Shown: positions 24,040 to 36,315, counted from the first letter of the stretch. The stretch is 64,000 nucleotides of DNA from Atrichornis clamosus (GCA_013400975.1 WBMZ01011599.1:1-64000), one strand, 5' to 3'. The notes: generated by a model from the letters alone, not told the origin. Numbers and translations are program-made.

Positions 24040-24480
24040 GCACAGCTGATTATTTTTCTCTGTAAAATGCTGCACTTGCCTTTATGAAATTGCATCTCAT
24101 TTCTAATTTTCTTTTCTTCCTGATTGTCTCTCTAATTAGTCGGGCTTACTTTGAATTCCGGATCTGTCCTCCTAGTTGAGGATGTCTGTGAATGTAAAAA
24201 CTTGCTCACTACTTAATCATCAAGGTCAGTAATAAAAAACATTGAATAGTTCTACATTTGGAAATAACCCAGGGAATACTGCTCACTACACCTTCTACTT
24301 TGGCACTGATGAAGTGATTCTCTGACTGTAGTTTTCCAGCCAGTTAGATACCGGCTTGACAGGCACTGATTCCTCAGTTCTTTTCTGAAATACTGGCACT
24401 AGAGAAACAACTGCCTGCCTGTTAAATTTGGTTACCGTATGTCTGGCTCTTTGATAAACAGTAAAGAGAGCAGGCACTCA
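24040..24480 (-). mobile_element. Old CR1/L3-like LINE fragment (minus strand)
   Basis: Read on plus, the order 'tgcacttgcctttatgaaat', 'ctttgaattc', 'aaggtcagtaataaaaaac', 'attgaatagt', 'cccaggga', then 'gttttccagccagttag' follows the reverse complement of the reverse transcriptase region of CR1-clade elements (CR1/L3 type). In younger copies this region reads as 'catttgcctttgtggaat', then 'gtcattaataaagatattgaa', then 'ccagccagtt'. Substitutions and small indels are frequent and no frame survives, so it is an ancient copy. Limits are approximate. It lacks the 3' tail, so it is an internal piece. Confidence 0.68.
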
Positions 24481-25452
24481 TCCATAAAACTTTGAATGCA
24501 AATTTGTGCTGCTAAACCCCAAACAGTTTTTATTGCTAAAACAGAAAATGGTATCAAAACCTGACTATGTAGTGGAACTAGCTCGATCTCTCTGCCACAA
24601 CTCTTAGCAAGGCTGTGAATCTGTTCCCTTCCAGGGAGGCTGGACTAGATCTTGGCCAATCTGTCTCTGTTGTCCTGACCTTTGGGTTGGATTGAATTGT
24701 CCATCTATTGTCAGCAGATGCACAATTTTGTTGGCCCGTGGTCAGACCTCCAAATATAAATGCCCCACAGACATTCTCTGTGGTTTATAGAAAATGGGAG
24801 TATATGGGTTTTCTATAATTTTCTGGCCCTTCTTTTCTTCCCTCCTGGGGGAAAAACCCCAAGTCAACCAACCAGTGTTTCTTTCCTCAATTCTCTCCAG
24901 TTTTCAGCAGTGATTTCCACTAAAATTCCACTGACACTTACTGAGGGCTACTATTTATTTTCTCTGGCCGAGCAGCACCTATTTCACTTTTTCTTTTTTC
25001 CTGAAACCTACTTAAAAAGGGGATGCCATTCCTTAGAGCATATCACGAGGAAGCAGTTGTTTCAAGTAAATTTTATTCTTTATAATTTTCCTTTCCAATT
25101 AATAAGGGATGGGATAACGGAGCAGAGTCTTTCAAACAGTTATAAGAACACATAACTGGGAAAAACCAATCCATAGAAGTGGCAGGTCTGGAAGTATGAC
25201 AGTAAGAACCAGCTTTTGGTCAGGAGTATTTTCTGATAGATTGCCTGAAAGCTTCAGAAATGACTACTGAGTTTTCTTGATTAATTAGCAATATTCTTTT
25301 TAAAATAATGGAAGTCCTGAGTGTATGGTGTAATGGGTGTTTTAGAGGAGGTAATGCATCCGTGTATCTACTGAGCATTATAATTTATTATGAGGAACCA
25401 TTTTCATGTGCAGTATAGGCATTCCTCAGCATTAATCAGTAGTTTTTAGATT
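24481..25452. other. Non-coding stretch, no gene seen
   Basis: A frame of 131 codons on plus (24760-25155) is Phe- and Ser-rich with no domain and no supporting signals. 'ggaggctggactagatctt' near 24637-24655 faintly resembles a CR1 3' end but is too short to call. Confidence 0.55.
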
Positions 25453-25510
25453 ATCATAGAATTGTAGAATCATTTAGATTGGAAAAGACCTCCAAGATCA
25501 TTGAGTCCAA
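25453..25510 (-). mobile_element. 58-bp CR1 3'-tail insertion (minus strand)
   Basis: Plus-strand sequence starts with CR1 tail octamers (atcataga, attgtaga, atcattta) and continues as the conserved CR1 3' end (ttggaaaagacc, tccaagatcattgagtcc). It stops abruptly at 25510, where AT-rich DNA begins. Similarity to the avian consensus is high, so this is younger than the other small CR1 pieces. It is a severely 5'-truncated copy inserted on the minus strand. Confidence 0.88.
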
Positions 25511-28500
25511 TATTTAATTTTATTTTTTTATATGGATCCACGTGGCAATTAGAGTTAAATCAAGTGTCTGTGTGCTGTTGTCCAAGAAGCATTCTTAATA
25601 ATTGGTGATCTTGGAAAGAGTGGGAATTTAGAGAAGTTTTGGTTCCAATGTTATTTCAAACAGCTAAAAAATGCAATTAATAATTGAGGGCAATATGCAC
25701 ATTTTCAGAAAAATGGAATCTTATCAAGAGTAGAGTGACAAGTATAATTAGAGGCTTAAACAGATTAGGTAAGAAAACCTAATAATTAAGATAAACTTAC
25801 GGTCTTAAAATGTAAATGAGTTAAACACCTTTAATAGATTTCCTCGTGTCTTTCTCTTGTACCTTCTCCGGGAAGCCCTGAAGTGTCAATGTAGTCCATA
25901 AACCCAGAGTAGTTATTCTTAGATCTGCTGTAAGTAAATGCTTTTTTTCCATGAGATACCTAAGAAAGCAAAATGAAAATCATAGGTGTAAAGCTCTTCC
26001 ACTGACTTCCATGGAATCAGATTCGTCCCTTAATCACATTGACAAAATTGAATCTGCATTAGCAGTCGTTATCAACTAGGGGAAAGATGACTGGATGATT
26101 CTTTTCAAAAGATGAATACTGCAGATGAAATAAATTTATAGTACATTTTCAGAGTCAATAGCGGTACGATGATTGGATCTTTATATCCCTTGAGGAATTG
26201 CTAGAAAACAGCCACACTAGTTCTGCAGATTTACAGAAACCTGCAATGAGAAACCTAAAATGAAATGCTGCCTAATCTGAATACTCAGAGAAAAAATGCA
26301 TTCATTGGATTCAAAAAAGTAAAGTAAGCTACCTAATTTTCTAAAATTAAGAACTCTACTACAATTTTATTTCCTCTGAATGGTTTAGATGACAATTGAC
26401 AGAATTTATAGTGTGTAGAAAGAAATAGCTAAGATGTACCGTCCTTGTAATGGCAAGTGAAAAAACTGTGTCGTGTAGTAATGTTCCTTATAGAGCTCAC
26501 AACAGCTGTAAAGAAATTTCATTCACTGCTGTGTATGTTGCTAATGTTTGAAGGCATGTTAACATGCAACTGTGATGATAAGGACCACAAAAAAAAGATT
26601 ACTGAGGACATGCTAAGAAGTTGTTTTCCATTCGTAATTTTAGCTACAACAACTGATTTTCAAACTCCAGTTTACTTTACTCTGCATTTTTTATGTTGGT
26701 AAAAGTTCTGTGGAGCTTGTTGCAGTGAGCTGTTGTTTTCTTCATTCAAACAGTGATTGGGTTGGGGTTTTTTTTTAAGCTTTCCTGAGGAATGGGGACT
26801 GATGGGACTGCTCAGCATGAAGTCCTTGGTTTAGAGGTGTATAAGAAAATAAAGTGTTACAGTATTGTGCAATGAGAGGAGAACTCTGCACGGGGAAAGG
26901 AAAGACAATGGGCTTCAGGTCATAATGCTCTTCAACTGGTGAAAGCCAGAAAAAGAATCTTTAATTATAGCTCTTTCCGCCCTGTGAAGATTTCTGTGAA
27001 ACTGTTGGTATTGACAAGGACTTAGCAGAGAGAATGAGAAGCTGCTGTTGAGTGGGTCCTTAAACGTGCCTTCAAACTCTTCCCAGCCACTTGTAAATCT
27101 TGCTAGACAAATTCAAATTATTCAATGAAAGTGGCCATTTCTACAGTAAAAAGCCCAAAATCTCAAGGAACTGAAGCATTTTGAAACAAGATATATTTAA
27201 TTGCTACAAATGCTAACACAACAAAAAGTAGGTAGGCTTTGGAGTTTCCAGCACACTTGTATGTGAGGAACTACTTGATTTCTTATAAAATAGAGTCCTA
27301 AAATATTCCTGGCAGAGTGAAGAAGATAGTACAGATGCCATAAATAATAGTAAACACTTTCCAGGGATGGAAGGGAAATCCTCTGCTTATCTACTGTGCC
27401 GTATATAGTGAATAATTTGATTTTTTAAAATAATGCCATTATTATACGTGATATCCCACCATCATTTGTTACCTACTGAAGCATACACTGTCTCTAGATT
27501 TTATTTCAAGATTTTGCTACAATAGTCAATAAAAGTTTATTGCAGTTTTCACTCTGCTACATTTAGTCTAGCAAAAAAAATAAAAAGGCACATAAAATTC
27601 CGAAACAAACTCAAAGTTCTATGAAATTTTTAAAAACCCAACTAAATCCCCTTGGATTCTTTAATAAAATTCTTCTATCTAAAATTTCTCTGAAAGGAAA
27701 ATGCTGTTTAATAACACCTGACCAGTCTTGTTAAAACTTCGCTGTGCAGGCAGTGTTTGAATTCTGCCTACTCAAGATCCTTTAGGTCACCAGACTATCA
27801 GGCTCCCAGTTACACTCTGCTCACAGAGAAGTTTATGAAAACGTCACCAGACAGGTTCAATATGCAGGTCTACACTTTTAAGCATCAGTGTTCCTGATCT
27901 GGTTTCCAAACTCTGGCAGACCAGAAATCTGTAGGTTTTGGGCTAAGCACACACTTTAAAGAGTAAGGATTAATTGACTGAATGGGTCCTTGAGCAGACA
28001 GTTTGTCTATCCCTGTCAGCAAAGGGAAAGCATGCTTAACACCCACAGCAGCTATTTAATTAAAAGTTTCCTACATAGGTAAACTACTAGATAGACTTTC
28101 TTCAGTTTAAAAAAAAAAAAAATCTGTGACTGATGAAAATCTGCACTGTATTTGTTCAGTTTGAGTTGTTTTTAGATGTGCAGTGTGAGTTGGTGTGGAA
28201 GCAGATTGCAGTGACAGTGGCAGCACGCTCTGTGCTGATCGGATCCAGCACACTCTGAAGCCAGAGAAGCAAATTGACCTCGCTGAAATGAAACCTATTT
28301 TACTCTTGATGCTTCAAAGGGATTCAATCTCTCTGAATAGTTCTGCAGGAGCAACCTTTATATGAACAAAGCTTTTCTGTAAAATGTAGCTTTCACAGAG
28401 AGGGCAAATACCCATAAAATCAAGATATGCATAAATTGAAGTAATTGTTACGCCTTCAGAGCTAGACTTTAATTGTGCCCTCAAAAAGATATTTTTCTAC

Positions 28501-28559
28501 TTGAAAATATTTGCAGTATTATGACCTCTCCCCAGTTAATTCATAGTTAATTAACAGTT
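25511..28559. other. Non-coding AT-rich stretch, no gene seen
   Basis: Nothing gene-like; the longest frame is 81 codons on plus at 26457-26702. About 25990-26035 ('aggtgtaaagctcttcc', 'actgacttccatggaatc') weakly resembles an ancient amniote repeat containing 'tgtaactccattgacttcaa'. An A-run lies at 28109-28122. Confidence 0.55.
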
Positions 28560-29067
28560 TGTCTGGGTTTAACCTCAGCTGGCAACACAGCCCCATGCAG
28601 CTCCTTGCTCACTTCCGCACAGTGGGGCTGGAAGGAGAACTGGAAAGGCAAAAGTGAGAAAACTTTTGAGTTGAGATAAAGACCACTTCCCAAGGGCAGG
28701 CAGATGGAGTCATCCCCCGGAAATCTGGGCTTTATTACCTACGTTAATGGTTACCTGGGAAGACAAAGCCCATTATTCAGAAAATCTCCCCATTCCTTCT
28801 CTTTCCCCTCAGCTCTGTATGTTGAGCATGACACACACGGGATGGGATATCCCTGGGGTCAGTGGGGCTCAGCTGTCCTGCCTTGAGCCCCCTCAGCCTC
28901 CTCACTGGTGGGGTGGGGTGAGAGGCAGAAGAGGCCTTGGCTCTGTGTAAGCTCTGCTCAGCAGCAAGGAAATATCCCTGTGTTCACTCTGTTTCCAGCA
29001 CAAATCCGAAACCCAGCCCCATCCCAGCCGCGGTGAAGAACCTGAACGCTACTCCAGCCCCAGGACA
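28560..29067 (-). mobile_element. Solo LTR of an avian ERVL-like retrovirus (minus strand)
   Basis: On minus the element starts TGTCCTGG (29067 downwards) and ends ...CCCAGACA (28560), keeping the TG...CA ends of an LTR. On plus it shows landmark phrases of a widespread avian LTR family: 'gggtttaacctcagctggc', 'gtgagaaaactt', 'gttgagataaagac', 'gatgggatatccctgggg', 'tggggtggggtgagaggcag', 'cttggctctgtgtaagc'. Five-base flanks are cagtt (28555-28559) and cagtc (29068-29072), a plausible 5-bp target duplication with one change, as for ERVL. Relative to remembered relatives, a stretch after 'gataaagac' (which holds the poly(A) signal) is missing and the TATA region is mutated (catacagag on minus), so it is probably inactive. 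No internal retroviral genes flank it. Confidence 0.87.
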
Positions 29068-30859
29068 CAGTCACAGATTTAAGGAGAATAACGCAGTGGC
29101 AAAGATGGTCTTGGTAATCAAGCTTTCCACTTTCATAACTGATTGAAGCTCGCAGTATTCATGGTCCCATCCGACACAAGTTTGAGTCTTCCTGGGTCTC
29201 CTCACAGCAGTTTACTTTTCTAAACTTTGTTCTGTCACTCAGAACATAAAAAGTCTTGCCTGTGAGCACTGCAGTGAGCAATGCTTGGAGAGGGTGAGTG
29301 GGAGTTAAAGCATCTGTCTTATTTTCTTTGTACCTGTAATAAGTGAGAACAACAACAACTGTGCCTCTCTTCAATGAAAAAGGAGTTGGTATACTCATAG
29401 CTCCTGGAAAGCACTTGGAGACTCATGGGGAGTAATCAAAAAATAAAGTAACTTAACATGGTTATTTGTTGACATAAAGAACAGTGTAATCAAAGTACAT
29501 CCCCTGGAAGTGCCTGAGCATAACTGTTTGGTACTGATCAAGTGTAATGCTTTCATTGTTATGTTAAATTAAGTTTTATAAAGGCACAAGTAAACCCTAA
29601 TTTTATTTATAATGCCTTTTGGTGACAGATGCCCTAAAATAGGATATTTTGAATGATACACAGCTCATATTTACATCTCTTTCTGCAGAATATTTATCCA
29701 AAAAGCTCTTGGAAACTCTATAGGTGAGATTTGTGAAAAAGACCTGGAAAAGTATTATCTATGAATTGTCTTTCCTCTTCAGCTTTCCCAAAATATAGAG
29801 GAAACGTTGAAGACCTACAGGATAATACTGTTTCTGTCACTGGTGATCAAATACTGGTTGGCTTTTCCAAGGATCTGTAGTCCTTGTTCTCATTAATGTT
29901 CAACTCAAGATGAATGAACTGTATTTCCAGACAAATTCAGGGGGTCATGTTGCTTTCTACTCTGTATACTTTTCTATACTCTTAAGAAAACTCAGGGCAG
30001 AGAGCCAATTTCTTCCTCCAACTCCTTCATTCACAGCCTTCAGAAACGTTGACAGTGAAAGTCCAGAGCAATTTCTGCTTCCTTAGCTGTGTGTTTCTTG
30101 TGTGCAAGGAATAAACAGCAGGATGTTTCAAATATATTTCCTTTTTCAAGTTAGGTTGTGTAGGGTATAATATTGTGGCATTGTAAGAAAGCTTCAATGC
30201 AAGATGTTATAGAAAAGGAAGATGATTTAATTTAAAGACAAATATAACCTCGCATTGATCCTCCCACATCCATATACTTTTAAGCAGAAAGATGTCTGTA
30301 TGGGTAGCTCAAGTACTGACCCAGCTGGAGGATCCAGATCCCGTTTTAACATTTCTTTCACTAATTAAGGAGAGCTTAGAAAGCTTTGCAGATAGAAGGA
30401 AGCTCTTAGATTAATCACAACATAATCAAATCTCCAAAGTTTTTGAAATGTTGTCTGTCTAAAAAACAGATTATGGGACAGCTTTGAATTTACATAAATA
30501 ATAACACCTGAAATAATCTACTCAGCCTGGTTGAAAATACATGCATTTTGATGTGGACTAAGAAAGAAAAATTAAATTGCATGAAGTGAGAATAAAACTT
30601 TAGAATTGAAGTTTGGTAAAATTGACAAGTTTTCTGGAATAAACAGTTTCTCTCTTGATATTTTATGGTCTATAATAAGTGGTACTGTTACATAATTGGA
30701 AATAATCTAGTTAGCTGCCAAAGCTGATTAAAATATGTTTTTATAAATCAATTTAAAACCCCCCTCACTCCCTTGCTCCTCTGCTAAACTGATAATAAAA
30801 GAAGTGATTCCTTTATTGAACAGAGTTCTACTGTTTCACTGGTCTAAAAATCTAATTTT
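29068..30859. other. Non-coding stretch, no gene seen
   Basis: Only short frames without features (for example 29159-29398 on minus). No repeat recognised. Confidence 0.6.
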
Positions 30860-31422
30860 GTGTTAAGTATGCAGAGAAACAACATTCCTGGAAACAAGCT
30901 GTGGGGCTCTTCCACAGCTGTGCATCTCAGAGCCCTGCACAGGGACGTGCTGTGCTACCTCTGCTTCTTGCACTGGGCCAAGCTTGTTGCCTCGCTGCTG
31001 GAGGAGCAGGAGAACTTCCATGGTTCTGGAAGCCCACTGCACCATCCTGCTGTTGCTCTGTCTGCTTGCACTGCAGTAGTGCCGTAAAGCTGTACTTTGG
31101 TTGTGTGGAGGGAGTTTTAAGGAGGAGGGAAAAAGGACCTGCTGCATTATGTTTGAGCCAAGGAAGATTTTTCTGCTTTTCCTGTGACCCTGTTCCTGTC
31201 CCTGAGTGTTTTTGTGCCGTTTGGACACTGTTACACGCAGGGCACCTGCAGTCAGTGCCGTTCTTTCCCTCTCTCATGCATCTGGTGGCTCCCACACAGC
31301 AGGGTGGCCCAGATTCTGCGTGCCAGCAGTGTGTGGGTTACCTGTGTACTGGGTCTTGTGTGAGCAAAGCAAACTCGTTTTGTGTCCTCTCCTCATTTAC
31401 TGACATTTACATCTTATGGTAA
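30860..31422. other. GC-richer patch with overlapping open frames, unidentified
   Basis: This segment is less AT-rich than its flanks and holds the longest frame of the window (30901-31422 plus, 173 codons), plus overlapping frames of 121 and 122 codons on minus and 75 on plus. The 173-codon frame is Cys-, Leu- and Ser-rich with no spaced motif that I recognise, and begins at GTG rather than ATG. Open frames on both strands at once suggest a stop-poor base composition rather than a gene. It could be an old processed copy, an unrecognised repeat or an exon with UTR. No function is assigned. Confidence 0.3.
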
Positions 31423-33521
31423 TTTATTCACATCTCACAATTGTCCGTTCATTTAAATGGTTTTAAGTACTGATATAACAAAAATGGTTGGAAAAAATTA
31501 TGAACGCCATTCACACAATCTTATTTTTGAGGCACTAGGGCAGAATAATTCCCACTCCCACTGCAAACAGGCAGGTGAAAAGAGAAGAAGTCCATCAGTA
31601 AGGCTTTGGACTGCTATTGTGATCGAGAGGCTTTTAATGTGTCTCATAGTTTATCCTACTGTTTTGCCTGTTGGCCTTCAAAACAGCCAGGACAGAAACG
31701 TTATTGTCTTGATTTGGTTTCTCCTGTATGCAGCGACAGCATCTTAACTTAGCTGATCAATTATCTTCAGGGCAAAGGAGGGCCAGTATTAGAGTTTTCA
31801 TATCTGTACTTGTTTAAATAAAGCAACCAGCTCTTAGATAATTACAGGACTATTTAATTAAGTGAATCTGAAAAATCATTTGGATACTTATTTCTGGTTT
31901 CAAAAGAAGACTGAGTCTCTAGGCACTTTGCCAATTTAAAGACAAGGAAAATTGTCCTAATATAAAGTGACCTTTGGCCTGTGGCGTCTTTTTCTGAAGT
32001 AGTTTTGGGAGTGGGAGGTGCAGGAAGGAAACCTTTCTTCAATAAAATCATAGCATCATTTTCTAAATGCTCTACAAGGCAAAATGTGTTTCTTGTCATA
32101 GGTTGACAAGATGTCCCTTGCTTTGACATAAGATCCAGACTGAAAAAAGTGCCATTAATTTTATGAGGCACAGGTAATTATTTTTGTTACAAGTGTCAGT
32201 CTCTGAGCTTCTGATCTGGGAGGTATCCCTGGTTTGGGGAATGGTCTTGCTGGTATTTCTACAATTCTTTTTGAAATAAGAAGCAAATTGAAAAAAAAAA
32301 GAGAGAAGACAAGTTGAATTGAAAGCCATAGAAAAAGATTTCTGCTCTAGAGAGGAATGTGTTTATTCTCTTTTCCTATAAGCTTCTATCTGATTATCCT
32401 GTCATTCGTAACCCCAAGGAAGGGTCTGTTCTGAGTGCTACATACTGGCCAGCAAATATTGGTAAACAAATATCAGGGATAGCAGCATGAGAAAGGGAAG
32501 CATGAACTGAATTCTCACACTATTAATGGGCATTTGGGCATTCAGAATCCGAGTTGCAGCTCTGGAGATTTGGAGTTGGTTGAGTTTTGCTTTTATTTCC
32601 TTAAGCTCAATCCTCTTTGTTGCCAAAAGCAAGTTTCTGTTTTTCAGCTCACTTTAGATTTCAGCAGAACTGTTTCATAATTCAGTTTACCTGAAGTTGG
32701 TACTAAAATAAATAAATATAGGTGAATGGGACTGAATAAAACCAGTGTGTTGGGGTCCTTACTGCACCTTTCAGCACTTCAAAGGAGCTGTTACTTTCAC
32801 AATCTTGTTTAGAGATAAAGAGAAAATACTTGTATGTAAAGACAAGGCTTTATCATAAGGACAACTGGAAATTTAACAGTTCAAATAAAGAATCATGGCA
32901 ATTTTTGTGCTTTCTTCTTCCTCATGCTAAGGTCCAGTTGGGATCATTTTAATGTTTGCTATTGCATTTTTTCACCTTTTGCTTTCTTCATTGATCTGCA
33001 GCTCTATGTAATTTCCACATGGAGTTACTGTACACAGTTCTTTGTACAAATGTTAGCTACTTCTCTGTTTCCTCTTACCTCCAAAATCTATTTTGCTGGT
33101 AGGTCTTTACCACTGATGCGTTGTTTGTAGCCATGAGGTCTCCAGTGCCAGCCCATGTCCACTCTCCTCTGCCCTGCCTCATTGTCAGTTATTTCCTTCC
33201 ATGTTAAAGAGAGAAATATTTTCCTCAAGACTTGATTCTCCTTTCTGACCTCTGTTGAAAACACTTGTCTGGGTGGTTTGTCCAAGTAATTACTTATCTT
33301 TCAGGAAGTTTAACTGTGGAGCATCCTACTTGAGTCAGGTAGGAAATCCAGGCTAAAGTTTGAGTTACTGGGATGAGTCTCCTGAAAAGTTGCATCACTT
33401 CATCAATTCCTTCCGCTGTCTCAAGTTTCCTTTCTGATTTGGACCACTTGGTTTCTCAGTGACACAGTTCCCATCTGCAGAGCATGAACAAAAACCATAA
33501 GAAAACTCAGGGCATTACAAG

Positions 33522-33539
33522 AATTGCGGGTAGATTAAG
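33522..33539 (+). repeat. 18-bp direct repeat, copy 1
   Basis: aattgcgggtagattaag, identical to 34244-34261. Flanks share only a few bases (ag before the first base), so the identity does not extend. Confidence 0.8.
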
Positions 33540-34243
33540 TATGATAATGTGCTTTTTCCTTCCACCAGGGCAGGAGGTGCATGTGTGTATACAGGAGTTC
33601 TGAAAGTAGCTCAGAATGCACCTACTGCTTGTTTTGTACTACTCTAAAATACTGTAAATAAAATAGCAGCAACTGTTTCAGGTAACCCACAGTCTACAAA
33701 AGAAGCACGGGGGTAAGGCATAGATGGCTGACTGCAAGCAGTGTTGAGCAGGATCAGAGCAGAATGTCTCCTGGTTTCCAGCTCTGCTTTTCTGTTTCAT
33801 GGCAGAGCTCCAAATGCTCCTGAGAGACATCCCAGGGGCACGTATAGAGTCTCCGACAGGTGATGTTTAGAAACCTCTGGCAGATCTCCTACTCTTCTTG
33901 CAACATTGGACAGGTTACCACAATGCGATAAGGATCAAATGAAGATGTCCAGGTCAGAAACACATTGGAAACCTTCTGTTTACCAGCCGCCTATCTAGGT
34001 GTGCTCAGAAATGCCCTGGGATGAATTTTTGGTGATATCAGTTCCTTTTCTTTGACAGGAAAACACCAGGAATATAGCTCATTTCATAAAATAGCACATT
34101 ATACAATTGATGACTGTAAAGGATTTTGATAATTATTAAGAGAAAGGCAAGAGGTGAAAGTGCAATTGCTAATACATCATTTTCTCAAAAACTAAATAGC
34201 TGCTATAGGGTATCATGTACTTCTGTAATCGTTGTAGCCTAGA

Positions 34244-34261
34244 AATTGCGGGTAGATTAAG
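34244..34261 (+). repeat. 18-bp direct repeat, copy 2
   Basis: Second copy of the 18-mer seen at 33522-33539, 722 bp downstream in the same orientation. Confidence 0.8.
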
Positions 34262-35999
34262 GGCAGACTTCTGTCATTTAGGTTTTTCTGTGATCTGGTC
34301 ACTCATCCATCTGGTAGTGCAACAAAAATTTTTCTCCAGAAGTCATATGGAATATAAGTTTGAGATTAATGATGTGACAGTCATAGCCTGTGATTAGTTG
34401 GGTAGGCTTTCTGTGAACTGTTTTGGGAAGTTTATATTGAACACACACTTACATGCAAAAAGAAGATTTTCTCTCCCTAAGTGGTTTTCCAATGAATCAT
34501 TTGCAGTCTTTGCACTTGTGTACAGAAGATTATCCTGGAACATTGATGCTCCATGTCACTTACAACTATTCTACAAAGCTATTCTAGAAATGGAAGTTAA
34601 CTCAACTCTGGATAGAAATGACAAAATACCTGGGATATATATGTTTGTCATCACAAGTATATCACAGAAGGCAAGTCATTAACAACACGTTATGTCTTGT
34701 GAGGATCTGGAGGAGCCACTCTCCCTCCTTTGTGACAAAAGCTTCCCAGATGCTGACAGTCAGGCTTAAGCAGAGCTTGATGCAAAGATATGGAGAATGT
34801 TCAAGGCTAACTCTCAAGAAGAGCATTCTGAGAGGGCTTTGACAACAAAATGACTCTCCTAGGGGAGAAGACTTGAGTTCAGTGGGTGATGCAGCACTGT
34901 TGTTTGGGCTACAAGAGGACAGAGCTCTTTTTCTTTTGTCTGCATTTGAAGAAGTCAGGATATGACAGTGTCCTTGAAGTGTCTTCCTTCTGTAATGGAC
35001 AAGGAGCTAAGACCAATCAGTACTTATTTATGAAACACCTTATGAAATATTTTTCAATTATAGCTTCTTAATACTACATTGTGCAGATATCTGCCAGGCA
35101 TTTCATGAACGTTAAAAAGACTTTTTCCCATAAAAGATATAGTCACATTTTTATTTCTTTTATATTTATAATCTAGAGAAGTAGAGACAGCATGTCGTGG
35201 GCTATATTCTCCTCTGTCTTCTTTGCTGCACAAAATTTGAGAGGATGAAACCCAGCAAAGCTGAAGCCCTTTGCAGTGTAACATCTCCTGAATTACCAGT
35301 TTAGACTCAGGGTAGAGGCTTTGTCTTGGGATTGGCTACAACATGTCATTGTAACAATGTCATAAAATCATTGGAAAAATAGGATATTACAGGTTAGCTT
35401 TTACTTCTACCAAAACACATTTAGTTGCAAAAGTGGTGATTTGAGGAGGAATTGGGGAAGCAGAGGCTGATACCTCAGCACCTTTAAAGTAGATTTGTTC
35501 CAGAAATTGGGAGTTCAGCATTTTGCGAAGAATGTTTTTAAGTTGATCACCAGAAATACAGGTATTTACAATGACCACTGATTTTGTCACTAATCTAATC
35601 TTGTGCACTTTAATTAAAATTTAATATTTCTTTATACTGCTCCAAAATACTTTGTGGTTATTTTTCAGTCCACTGAAATCTCTGTTTGCTGTAGCTTGAT
35701 GGTTTTATTTACCTGAAATGTGTAAATATGGTTTCAGTTTTATTACAGATAGCAATAGGCAGGGAATTGGGGTTAGATTAGATAGCAAGAGTATTTGAGA
35801 GGAACCCTGAAATTGCTGATGTGTGAGAATGCCCCTTGAATACATTTGAGAATGTAAAACATTGTACCAGATTTTTATCAAACGTAGAACTGATTGGACA
35901 AACGTAGAAATTTTATCCCATGGGAGGTTTCTTGGAAGATATGTAGAATTTTTGTGAAACCAAGGGTTTATCCTGTCTGTCCTTGCTTGGGCGCACACT

Positions 36000-36315
36000 C
36001 ACCCCGTGTGGTGAGGGCAAAGAGGAGGAGTACCAACCCGAGGGTTGTTCAGGTGCAAAGCTCTCCCTCGATGGGACTCTGCAGGAAATTCCACATCAGC
36101 GTGCGCCGGCAGGCTCAGGAGCTACACCAGGGAAGTGACTCAGCTCCAGGAGCTGTGTCTGTCACTGAGGAAGATGGAAGAGTGAGAGTCTTCTGACTGA
36201 GGAGATAACAAACTGCGAGTGGCCGGGGGCCAGCTGCCAGCAGCTGCCAGGAGCACAGCCAGCCTGGGAGAGCCTGCGAGAGGCTGCAGCACCGGCTGGG
36301 CGTCTTGGAAAGCTA
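36000..36315. other. CpG cluster with a coiled-coil reading frame
   Basis: About a dozen CpG dinucleotides fall in roughly 310 bp, against near absence in the flanking kilobases, and GC is clearly raised. On plus, 36111-36185 reads RLRSYTREVTQLQELCLS followed by LRKMEE and a stop. Positions L, Y, V, L, C, L fall on a perfect a/d heptad register, as in a coiled coil. Short coiled coils occur in LINE ORF1 proteins, so a degraded retroelement ORF1 is one reading; a chance frame or a small exon are others. 'cagctgccag' is tandemly duplicated near 36231-36250. A CpG cluster of this size could also be a weak orphan CpG island. Confidence 0.35.

Larger units (their letters stand above)
31423..35999. 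other. Non-coding stretch, no gene seen
   Basis: No recognisable gene. Scattered frames of 60-105 codons on both strands lack domains. The only repeat seen is an 18-bp exact direct repeat (aattgcgggtagattaag) at 33522-33539 and 34244-34261. Confidence 0.55.

Noticed and set aside
23417..33358. 17-bp identity ggaaatccaggctaaag at 23417 and 33342
   Set aside because: Flanks are unrelated and the match is short; compatible with chance in this window.
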